Shown piece after piece: positions 1-6,570 of a stretch of DNA of 54,170 nt. Both the position numbers and the translations under genes were made by a program. The DNA lies in contig JAFXYB010000025.1 of assembly GCA_017541975.1 (NCBI GenBank), forward strand, positions 1 to 54,170, written 5' to 3'. Source of the stretch: a bacterium. Its GTDB lineage: Bacteria; Bacillota_I; Bacilli_A; Izemoplasmatales; UBA1188. Numbering within the stretch: position 1 is the stretch's first letter; every line of letters starts with the position of its first letter. The notes beneath the pieces are model-generated. The model did not search any database. It saw nothing but the letters and a program-made list of their open reading frames with translations, and was not told where the DNA came from.

Positions 1-85
1 ATTTTTCTTGTAGATCGCCGAGAGAAACGCCTTTATCGATGTGCTCTCTAATAATTTCTAATTTTTGTAATTTGTTATATCTCAT
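1..85 (-). CDS. IS3-type transposase OrfA, N-terminal fragment (partial)
   Basis: Starting at the ATG whose complement is at 83-85, the minus strand reads MRYNKLQKLEIIREHIDKG and then continues out of the window after about 28 codons. The basic start followed by an 'LEIIREHIDKGVSLGDL' helix-turn-helix pattern is typical of the first HTH of IS150/InsJ-like OrfA proteins, which bind the element's own ends. The AGGGGAC just upstream could serve as a ribosome-binding site. It is a real fragment only if the reading frame continues beyond the window; catalytic OrfB would also lie outside. Confidence 0.55.
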   Translation of the reverse strand, partial: MRYNKLQKLEIIREHIDKGVSLGDLQEK

Positions 86-134
86 ATAAAAAGTCCCCTA
101 TTTATTGTACCATTTGGTCCAACTTTTGGGGACA
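1..134 (-). mobile_element. End of an IS3-family (IS150-like) insertion sequence, cut by the window edge
   Basis: Read on the minus strand, the element begins TGTCCCCAAAAGTTGGACC, which resembles the terminal inverted repeats of IS3/IS150-type elements (TG start, CCCCAAAAGTT core). About 50 bases inside lies the start of a small helix-turn-helix ORF, as expected for orfA. Only one end is in the window, so neither the partner repeat nor the target-site duplication can be checked. The end lies 13 bases from the 3' CCA of tRNA-Thr. The family call is from resemblance only. Confidence 0.6.
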
Positions 135-147
135 ATTTCATCTATAG

Positions 148-221
148 TGGTGCCTCGTGGCGGAATTGAACCACCATTTCAGCCTTACCATGGCTGCGTT
201 ATGCCATTTAACTAACAAGGC
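148..221 (-). tRNA. tRNA-Thr (anticodon GGT), CCA encoded
   Basis: The minus strand folds into a full cloverleaf. The acceptor is GCCTTGT/ACGAGGC with discriminator A and an encoded CCA at 148-150. The D stem is GTTA/TAAC, the anticodon stem is CAGCC/GGCTG with loop ATGGTAA, and the T arm is GGTGG-TTCAATT-CCGCC. The loop places GGT at positions 34-36, which reads Thr ACC (and ACU). Confidence 0.95.
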
Positions 222-224
222 AGA

Positions 225-250
225 AAAGGGCCTAACCCTTTTTTTATAAT
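225..250 (+). terminator. Hairpin with T-run 5' of tRNA-Thr
   Basis: AAAGGG-CCTAA-CCCTTT forms a short hairpin followed on the plus strand by a T-run. On the minus strand it would separate the upstream DUF1016 remnant from the tRNA. The stem is short, so either direction of action is uncertain. Confidence 0.4.
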
Positions 251-345
251 TTTAACACATAGTTAACATTTTATGATATTAGATTATTTTCTCTTCAATA
301 TATTAAATAGTTCATTTTGAACTTTTCAATAATTTTGAATAGTTC

Positions 346-390
346 ACAAAAATAAAAAAATTGTGATAGATTTCTCGTATCACAATTCTA
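346..390 (-). terminator. Rho-independent terminator downstream of the DUF1016 remnant
   Basis: ATTGTGATA and TATCACAAT (360-386) form a 9-bp stem around a 9-base loop. Read on the minus strand the hairpin is followed by TTTTTTTATTTTT, an intrinsic terminator for transcription coming from the DUF1016-type gene. Confidence 0.8.
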
Positions 391-423
391 GTTCTTTTAT
401 GTATAAAAAATATAATGTTATCT

Positions 424-475
424 AAATAAAAAGAGCCTTACTCACAAATCAATAAATGAGTGTGCGGCTCTGATT
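424..475 (-). terminator. Hairpin overlapping the end of the truncated DUF1016 ORF
   Basis: On the minus strand AGAGCC ... GGCTCT pair, with an inner ACTCA/TGAGT helix, and are followed by TTTTTATTT. The last 12 codons and the TAA stop of the ORF lie inside this structure, so it probably arrived with, or formed, the new 3' end of the truncated gene. Confidence 0.6.
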
Positions 476-815
476 TACCAACTCCTAAAAGTAGCAAATA
501 ATGTGACCAACTCAATTTTCCAGACAGTGTTTGGAATTTTTGATTTTCAAGAAATAGTTTTCGCATTGAAAACAAATTAGATTTTGAAAAGCCTTTTCCA
601 TATTCTTTTGTTAATTCTTTAGAAAATGTAACAAGCAACTTTGAACCATATTCTGCTTTTTCATTGCCTTTTTGTTCTTCTTCAACAATTCTTTTTCCAA
701 TACTCCAATACGTTTGAAGCATTATAGTATTTACATTTTTAACAACAGTTCTTTTTGATTCTTCAATTATTTGCTTAATATCTTTAATAATACCAGTGCT
801 AACAATATCTTTCAT
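438..815 (-). pseudogene. Truncated DUF1016 / YhcG-type PDDEXK-nuclease-family gene (N-terminal domain only)
   Basis: Encodes 125 aa. Residues 1-110 (for example IMLQTYWSIGKRIVEEEQ, EYGKGFSKSNLFSMRKLF, LSGKLSWSHYLLLL) match the DUF1016 N-terminal domain of YhcG-like proteins. Those are normally about 350 aa with a C-terminal PD-(D/E)XK nuclease domain and often accompany restriction or mobile loci. Here the match stops at 'SHYLLLL' and is followed by 15 unrelated residues (GVGKSEPHTHLLICE) coded by a hairpin. The nuclease domain is therefore absent. The start has a good ribosome-binding site (AAGGAG, about 8 bases upstream). It could be a decayed gene or a free-standing N-domain; decay is more likely. 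Confidence 0.7.
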
Positions 816-963
816 AACAAAAACTCCTTACTCAATCTATTATAATTAGATCATTAATTGACTATTTTTACAAGATAAAGTAGACATTTTATATTTGATA
901 AAAATAAACAAATAACATCATTTATATGTAAATTTTATACATTTTTTCTAAAATTTTAATAAA

Positions 964-1003
964 AAAGACATTCTGTATAAAAACAAAATGTCAACTTTAT
1001 TAT
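964..1003 (-). terminator. Terminator 3' of tRNA-Ser
   Basis: On the minus strand GACATTTTGT ... ACAGAATGTC form an imperfect 10-bp stem followed by TTTTTTATT, a few bases after the tRNA 3' CCA. Confidence 0.75.
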
Positions 1004-1005
1004 AA

Positions 1006-1096
1006 TGGCGGAGCAGGGGAGGTTTGAACTCCCGCACCGGTCTCCCGATCTACACGCTTAGCAAGCGCGCCTCTTCAACCACTTGAGTACTGCTCC
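1006..1096 (-). tRNA. tRNA-Ser (anticodon GCT), CCA encoded
   Basis: Class II tRNA on the minus strand. The acceptor is GGAGCAG/CTGCTCC with discriminator G and encoded CCA. The D stem is CTC/GAG. The anticodon arm CGCGC-TTGCTAA-GCGTG gives anticodon GCT (Ser AGC/AGU). A long variable arm and a GGGAG-TTCAAAC-CTCCC T arm complete the fold. Confidence 0.95.
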
Positions 1097-1146
1097 AAAC
1101 GCATAATTATTTTATACTAAAAGATTAAAAAACGCAAGAATAATTG

Positions 1147-1175
1147 TTGGGAAGAGATATTTATTCTCTTCCCAA
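1147..1175 (-). terminator. Terminator hairpin 3' of tex
   Basis: TTGGGAAGAGA and TCTCTTCCCAA form an 11-bp perfect stem with a 7-base loop, 7 bases after the tex stop. The T-tract on the minus strand is weak (CAACAATTATT), so termination may be partial. Confidence 0.6.
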
Positions 1176-1182
1176 TATTTTA

Positions 1183-3372
1183 TTACTGCTCGTTAGGTTT
1201 TAAAAGTGATAAGGCAATACGTCTTCTATCTAAGTCTACAGATATTACGTATGTCTTAACAATTTGACCAACCTTGAGAATTTCACTTGGATGTTTGATT
1301 CTCTTTGTGCTCATTTGTGAGATATGGACAAGGCCACTTTCTTTAACACCAAGATCGATAAATGCACCGAAATCAGTGATGTTTCTTACTGTTCCTTCAA
1401 GTTCCATATTTGGTCTTAAGTCTTCTAAATGAAGGACATCACTCTTTAGGATTGGTTGTGGGAGTTCATCACGAGGATCACGCATTGGTGCTACAAAGGC
1501 TTTTAGGATATCTTCTAATGTGATTGGGTTGATATCTAGAGCTTTTGATATTTCATCTAAAGATGTTTTATCGATTTTATCGATTAATGCTTTAGAGCCT
1601 AAATCTTCTTTAGTGAAACCTAGATATTTTAATACTTTTTCTGCGATATCGTATGACTCTGGGTGAATAGATGTTTTATCTAGTGGGTTAGATGATTCTG
1701 GAATTCTTAAGAAACCAACGCATTGTTCGAAGGCTTTATCACCGATTTTTGGTACTTTTTTGATTTCTCTTCTATTTTTGAATTCACCATTTTCTTCACG
1801 ATACTCAACGATTGTTGAGGCAGTTGCCTTATTTAAGCCTGATACATATTGTAGAAGTGATTTAGAGGCTGTGTTGATGTTTACACCGATTTGGTTAACG
1901 GCTTTTTCTACAACGAAATCAAGGGTATCTTTTAATTTAGATTGTGTAACATCATGTTGATACTGGCCAACACCGATTGATTGTGGGTCGATTTTAACGA
2001 GTTCTGCGAGTGGGTCTTGAATTCTTCTTCCAATTGAAACGGCACTACGTTCTTCTACATGGTAATCTGGGAATTCTTCTTGAGCGATTTTAGATGCTGA
2101 ATAGACAGATGCACCAGCTTCTGATGTGATGATGTATTTACATGGTAGATCATATTTTCTGATAGTATCTGCGATGAACTTCTCTGTTTCTCTTGATGCG
2201 GTACCATTACCGATTGAGATGATATCAATATTGAATAACTTTACGAATTTTCTAATTTTGAGTTCAGCTTCTTGAATTCTTGATTCAGGAACTTTTTCAT
2301 CTGGGAATTTTTGGTTTTGATAGATAACATCTTTGCCGAGAACTTTTCCAGTTTTATCGAGGGCAGCTATTTTACAACCAGTTCTAAATGATGGGTCAAC
2401 ACCTAGTACATTCATTCCTTTAAGCGGAGCTGATAAAAGGAGGTGTTCGAGATTATCACCAAATAATTTGATGGCGTTATCTTCAGCTTTCTCTGTGAGG
2501 ATATTTCTTACTTCCCTTTCAATTGATGGGAAAATTAATCTATCATATGAATCTAGGATTGCTTCTTCGACAAGATAACTTACTGGTGATTCAGGTTTTT
2601 TGATATTTTTTCTATTTAAATATCTGATGTGTTTTTCTTTATCTGGTTCAATAGTAACTGTGATTACTTTTTCAGTTTCTGCACGATTTAGAGCGAGAAC
2701 TCTAAATGATTTTTGAAATTGAATTCTCTCACGATATTCGTAGTAATCTTTATATGTTTCTCTTTCATCGACAGCATTTTTCTTTTTAGCTGATGAGATG
2801 AAGCCTCTTTCAAGAATATCTTCTCTTATGTATTCACGGTAATCTTTATTATCACTGATGATTTCAGCGATAATAAATTTAGCACCTTCTAATGCTTTGT
2901 CAGCATCAGGAACATTTTCGTTGATATATTTCTTAGCTTCTTCTATGATATCGATATCCATTGGGAAAGAAAGAATGAGTTTTGCGAGTGGTTCAAGACC
3001 GTTTTTGATAGCTTCTGTAGCTTTAGTTTTCTTCTTTTCTTTAAATGGGCGATAGATATCTTCTAGTGTAATGAGCTTAGTTGCGGCTTCAATCTCCGCT
3101 TTTAGTTCATCAGTGAGAAGACCTTTTTCATCGATTAAACGGATGATATCTTCTTTTCTTTTATTGAGGGCAAGACCGTATTCGTATTCTTTAGAAATAG
3201 CACGGATTTGTTCCTCGTCGAGTGAACCTGTGACTTCCTTTCTATATCTTGCGATAAAAGGAATAGTGCCACCTTCTGAAAGGAGGTCTAATACTGCCTT
3301 AACTTGATATTCTTTGATATTTAGAGTTGATGCGACTTCTTTTATTAAGTCTTCGTTTATATATTCTGCCAT
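1183..3372 (-). CDS. tex: Tex-type RNA-binding transcription accessory protein
   Basis: At 729 aa it has the usual Tex length and domain order: an N-terminal helical Tex_N region, a YqgF/RNase H-like domain starting near residue 320 (GVDPSFRTGCKIAALD), tandem helix-hairpin-helix motifs around residues 480-560 (SGLNKATASTIVEYREENGE), and a C-terminal S1 domain from about residue 655 (VRNITDFGAFIDLGVKESG). Tex binds nucleic acid and affects transcription in other bacteria; its exact role here cannot be read from sequence. The start is supported by AAGAGG upstream of the ATG. It is flanked by terminators on both sides, so it is probably monocistronic. Confidence 0.96.
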   Translation of the reverse strand: MAEYINEDLIKEVASTLNIKEYQVKAVLDLLSEGGTIPFIARYRKEVTGSLDEEQIRAISKEYEYGLALNKRKEDIIRLIDEKGLLTDELKAEIEAATKLITLEDIYRPFKEKKKTKATEAIKNGLEPLAKLILSFPMDIDIIEEAKKYINENVPDADKALEGAKFIIAEIISDNKDYREYIREDILERGFISSAKKKNAVDERETYKDYYEYRERIQFQKSFRVLALNRAETEKVITVTIEPDKEKHIRYLNRKNIKKPESPVSYLVEEAILDSYDRLIFPSIEREVRNILTEKAEDNAIKLFGDNLEHLLLSAPLKGMNVLGVDPSFRTGCKIAALDKTGKVLGKDVIYQNQKFPDEKVPESRIQEAELKIRKFVKLFNIDIISIGNGTASRETEKFIADTIRKYDLPCKYIITSEAGASVYSASKIAQEEFPDYHVEERSAVSIGRRIQDPLAELVKIDPQSIGVGQYQHDVTQSKLKDTLDFVVEKAVNQIGVNINTASKSLLQYVSGLNKATASTIVEYREENGEFKNRREIKKVPKIGDKAFEQCVGFLRIPESSNPLDKTSIHPESYDIAEKVLKYLGFTKEDLGSKALIDKIDKTSLDEISKALDINPITLEDILKAFVAPMRDPRDELPQPILKSDVLHLEDLRPNMELEGTVRNITDFGAFIDLGVKESGLVHISQMSTKRIKHPSEILKVGQIVKTYVISVDLDRRRIALSLLKPNEQ

Positions 3373-3392
3373 ATGAACCTCTTTTTTATATT

Positions 3393-3416
3393 AAAAAGGC
3401 CCGAGTGGGCCTTTTT
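3393..3416. terminator. Symmetrical terminator between the thioredoxin-like membrane gene and tex
   Basis: AAAAAGGCCC-GAGT-GGGCCTTTTT is a perfect 10-bp stem with A/T tracts on both sides. It ends transcription of the 200-aa membrane protein gene and isolates tex. Confidence 0.85.
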
Positions 3417-3428
3417 AATGTTAATCAA

Positions 3429-4031
3429 TTATTTTGAAAAATCGAAATATGCTTCACCCTTAATGAGTTTCTCGATTACATCGTTTGTATTCTTAGTAAC
3501 GATTTGATCTTGAGTAGATGTTACTTCACCATTCTTCATGAAAATTAAATAGCCAGTTTGAACTTCCATTCCAAATGCTGAGGCAAGAGCTGTTTTGTAT
3601 TCAGCTTCACCAGATTCATCATCTTCTTCGGCATTATCGAATTTATCGTAGTCGAGAAGGAACATTGGAGTAGTGAGTTTCTTTTTAGCGTCAGTTTCAT
3701 CTTTAGAAGCAAGGTACTTGTCGATGTATTCCATTACTTTTGAGTTAGAATTGTCAGAGTTTGTTGAATAAACATAAATATAATAGTTATAATCTGATTT
3801 TTCGTCTTTCGCTATATTTCTTAAACCTGATTTAGAGTATGAGCTAGTTGGGATTTCATATTCTGTGTATGGAGATACTGTGAGATTGTGAGTACTATAA
3901 TCTCTAAGTCCATTAACAATAGCTACAATTCCTATTGCAAGAGCTATTGTAAGAACAATCGCAACCGCTAAAATAATTAAGTTTCTTGTATCAGATTTTT
4001 TTCTCTCATATCCTTGAGCGTATTTTGCCAT
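3429..4031 (-). CDS. Membrane-anchored protein, possibly a cysteine-less thioredoxin-fold domain
   Basis: This 200-aa protein has a charged cytoplasmic N-terminus, one membrane helix at about residues 18-41 (LIILAVAIVLTIALAIGIVAIV) and an exported C-terminal domain. That domain opens with a hydrophobic strand (NYYIYVYST) and ends with GYLIFMKNGEV near residue 160, a pattern like the last strands of thioredoxin folds. I see no cysteine in the protein, so a redox role is unlikely; a thioredoxin-like scaffold is an inference from weak similarity. It has its own promoter (TTGAAA-17-TAGAAT) and lies downstream of whiA and a second small membrane gene. Confidence 0.7.
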   Translation of the reverse strand: MAKYAQGYERKKSDTRNLIILAVAIVLTIALAIGIVAIVNGLRDYSTHNLTVSPYTEYEIPTSSYSKSGLRNIAKDEKSDYNYYIYVYSTNSDNSNSKVMEYIDKYLASKDETDAKKKLTTPMFLLDYDKFDNAEEDDESGEAEYKTALASAFGMEVQTGYLIFMKNGEVTSTQDQIVTKNTNDVIEKLIKGEAYFDFSK

Positions 4032-4054
4032 AATATTTTACCTCGTCTTTATAT

Positions 4055-4083
4055 ATTCTAAAGTAAATGAATGTTTTTTTCAA
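4055..4083 (-). promoter_or_regulatory. Sigma-A-type promoter for the 200-aa membrane protein gene
   Basis: On the minus strand TTGAAA (4083-4078), a 17-base spacer and TAGAAT (4060-4055) precede the gene at 4031 by about 25 bases. Confidence 0.6.
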
Positions 4084-4115
4084 GAATTAAATTTTTGATA
4101 TTATAAATTATAAAT

Positions 4116-4487
4116 TTATTCCGCCTGAAGAATTAAAATTGTGACTATTGCGAGAATAATTGGGAATAGTGTCAATACTATTGAACTTATAAGGCCGACA
4201 ACTGAATATGTTTTAGTTGAAGGTTTTTCAGTAGTTTTTATCATTCTTGAGAAAAGTGTAATATTTATTATTCCAGGTATAAGTTGGAATGCTGCAGCAG
4301 CTAAGAGTGGAACAATAAGAATAATTATTGCGAAGACAACACCGAGTGCATCTCCAGCATCTTCAGTTTCAGTATTTGCGGCATCAATTAGACCTACTGA
4401 TACTAAAAAACTGATAAAAGCGATTAGTATCATAAAGATAAACATTATTGACGTTGCAATTATTTTATTTCTTTCTTTTTTATCCAT
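4116..4487 (-). CDS. Small integral membrane protein (three helices), unknown function
   Basis: A 123-aa hydrophobic protein with predicted helices at about residues 9-31, 45-77 and 90-119, separated by short acidic (NTETEDAGD) and basic (RMIKTTEKPSTK) loops. I do not recognise a family. Its ATG overlaps the end of whiA by 8 bases, so it is almost certainly translated from the whiA transcript; this supports it as real against the opposite-strand ORF of similar length. Function is unknown. Confidence 0.7.
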   Translation of the reverse strand: MDKKERNKIIATSIMFIFMILIAFISFLVSVGLIDAANTETEDAGDALGVVFAIIILIVPLLAAAAFQLIPGIINITLFSRMIKTTEKPSTKTYSVVGLISSIVLTLFPIILAIVTILILQAE

Positions 4488-5436
4488 TGTTTTTACTCCT
4501 TTTTTCTAATATTTCTTCATAGAGATTATGGATTTCTCTAAATCTATGATTTAAAGCTGATTTAGAGATGGATTTTCCTAATTCTTCTTGAGAAAAACTT
4601 GCAAGTTCATTTAAGTTTTCTTCTGGGTGATTGGTTCTTAAAATGATTGCATCAGTTAGAGTAGATTTTAGTTTTGAACCATAATATGATGATACAACTT
4701 CTATTTCTTTTAGTTGTCTCTTTGCTGCAAGTTGAGTTTTCTTTTCGTTGGCGATTTCGCAGTTCATTACTCTATTGATTGAATTGGAAATGTCCTTTTC
4801 AATTCTTTCATCTTCAAATTTGAATAATCCTTCGGTAGAACCGAGGATTCTAATGAAGTAACCAATCTTTTCTGAACTCTTAAGATATACAATATAGCCT
4901 CTTCTATTTTTAGATATTTTAGCATTTAGTGAATAAGAATTCATTAAATCCCTTAGGATATAGGCGACATTTGAGGAAAAAGTTTGAATTTCTAAGTGGT
5001 AGGTGTTGCTTGATGGATCGTTCACAGAACCACAGGCAAGAAAGGCACCTCTTAGATATGCAAGTCTTTCTTCTTCAGTTTGAAGTTCTTTTTTGAGGTT
5101 GTATTCTTTACTTTCTTTAGCTTTAATGATGTTTAAATCACCTAAAACATAGTGAGCACTTTGTTCAATACGTGTATAGAAAACTTCTTCTTTATTAAGT
5201 CTAACTTCTTTAGTCATTAAGAAGGTAGGTTCTAGTTGATAGAATTTCTTTATTAAGTTATAGACTTCCAGTGCAACCTTTTCATTTTTACTCTTGAAAT
5301 CGAGATATAGTCCAGATGATGAAAAGTTAATTGATGCGTTTACTTGAAGAAGTCCCATAAGCATCGCTTTTAATTCGCTATCGCTTTGGTCTAAGGATAC
5401 TAGTTCATCCTTCAGTAGCATAGAAAAAGATGACAT
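4480..5436 (-). CDS. whiA: DNA-binding protein WhiA
   Basis: At 318 aa it has normal WhiA length. The N-terminal and middle regions have the LAGLIDADG-like fold features of the family (YLRGAFLACGSVNDPSSNTYHLE near residue 130). The C-terminus carries the WhiA helix-turn-helix (NHPEENLNELASFSQEELGKSISKSALNHR). WhiA is a DNA-binding protein tied to division and chromosome segregation in Firmicutes and sporulation in Streptomyces. It starts 4 bases after lgt stops, in the pcrA-ligA-uvrA-lgt-whiA gene string. The usual partners rapZ and yvcK are not in this window. Confidence 0.95.
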   Translation of the reverse strand: MSSFSMLLKDELVSLDQSDSELKAMLMGLLQVNASINFSSSGLYLDFKSKNEKVALEVYNLIKKFYQLEPTFLMTKEVRLNKEEVFYTRIEQSAHYVLGDLNIIKAKESKEYNLKKELQTEEERLAYLRGAFLACGSVNDPSSNTYHLEIQTFSSNVAYILRDLMNSYSLNAKISKNRRGYIVYLKSSEKIGYFIRILGSTEGLFKFEDERIEKDISNSINRVMNCEIANEKKTQLAAKRQLKEIEVVSSYYGSKLKSTLTDAIILRTNHPEENLNELASFSQEELGKSISKSALNHRFREIHNLYEEILEKRSKNNG

Positions 5437-5440
5437 GTTA

Positions 5441-6556
5441 TCACTTCACTTCCACAACTTCTTCTGTGTCTTCTTTTTTCATTGAAATTTCATTCTCACG
5501 TTTTACTCTTTCAAGAATATCGACATAGTTGTCAGTCTTTTTGATGAAATAGATATAAATCATAATTAAGATACCGAGAAGTATCATCACAATTGAAGTT
5601 ACTTGGGCTAATTTTAGTTGAGTACCAGGAAGGTATAATGAATCAGTTCTAATGATTTCAATAAAGAATCTTACTACTCCATACCAAATGAGATAGAATC
5701 CTGCGAAGAAACCACTCTTAACGAATTTCATTCTTCTAAGAATAAAGTAGATAATTAAACCGATAGTATTAAGAAGTGATTCATAGAGGAATGTTGGATG
5801 GAAAAAGTTCGATCCATATAGCGTTCCATATGATTGAACACCATCCACTATTCCATAGTAATATGATGATCCACCTTCATTCATATACATATAATTAGCG
5901 ATGAATTTTGGAATATGGAAGTCATTTGTGAGTCTTGCGTACTGTTCAGTTACGGTGAGATTTGGAATAAGTTCTTTGGTGGCTTCATTTAATGTCCAAC
6001 CACCAACTACAATGCCGTGGGCTTCTTGGTTAAAGAAATTGCCCCATCTACCGAAGATTTGACCGAAGAAAAATCCTGGAGCTACTAAATCACTGATGAT
6101 AGATATTTTCCATTTTTTCCATTTTGAACAGATGATAGTCATGATTGCCGCTACAGTTACACCACCATGAATCGCAAGACCTGCAAGACCACTATAGTAG
6201 TGGGCAACTGGATTATAACCAACTGTATAGAGGATGGTATACCAGATGGCAGTAAAGAAACCATAATCATCCATATAGTCTTTAAATGTTGGAACACCAT
6301 CACCAAGTAGGTACCAAACTCTAGCACCGAGAATTGAAAGAGGCACTACAAATGTAACACATACAAGGATGTCGTCAGGGTTGATACCAAGTTTCTTTCC
6401 TTCAGCTGTGCAGACAAAATATGCGATAACCATACCGATTAGGATGCATACTGCGTATTTTGCGATACCAAAGAGAAATTCGGTGCTGTAAAACCAATCT
6501 ACGAATGCGCTTGACCTATCGATGTCCCAAGCTTCTGCGAGTAATAACTCAAACAT
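5441..6556 (-). CDS. lgt: Prolipoprotein diacylglyceryl transferase
   Basis: A 371-aa multi-helix membrane enzyme that moves a diacylglyceryl group from phosphatidylglycerol to the lipobox cysteine of prelipoproteins. The diagnostic signature GRWGNFFNQEAHG is present near residue 170, and the HGG motif (LAIHGGVTVAA) near residue 130. It is longer than typical Lgt (about 270-300 aa), because of an insertion of roughly 50 residues after the signature and a charged cytoplasmic tail of about 30 residues. Two probable substrates are in the window: the HtrA-like lipoprotein and the BspA-like lipoprotein. The stop is TGA, followed at once by TAA. Confidence 0.96.
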   Translation of the reverse strand: MFELLLAEAWDIDRSSAFVDWFYSTEFLFGIAKYAVCILIGMVIAYFVCTAEGKKLGINPDDILVCVTFVVPLSILGARVWYLLGDGVPTFKDYMDDYGFFTAIWYTILYTVGYNPVAHYYSGLAGLAIHGGVTVAAIMTIICSKWKKWKISIISDLVAPGFFFGQIFGRWGNFFNQEAHGIVVGGWTLNEATKELIPNLTVTEQYARLTNDFHIPKFIANYMYMNEGGSSYYYGIVDGVQSYGTLYGSNFFHPTFLYESLLNTIGLIIYFILRRMKFVKSGFFAGFYLIWYGVVRFFIEIIRTDSLYLPGTQLKLAQVTSIVMILLGILIMIYIYFIKKTDNYVDILERVKRENEISMKKEDTEEVVEVK

Positions 6557-6570
6557 TTCATGCCTCCTTA

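Noticed and set aside
4141-4509. 122-codon plus-strand ORF opposite the small membrane protein gene
   Set aside because: It is antisense to a gene coupled by overlap to whiA, has no ribosome-binding site, and its composition mirrors the hydrophobic protein on the other strand.
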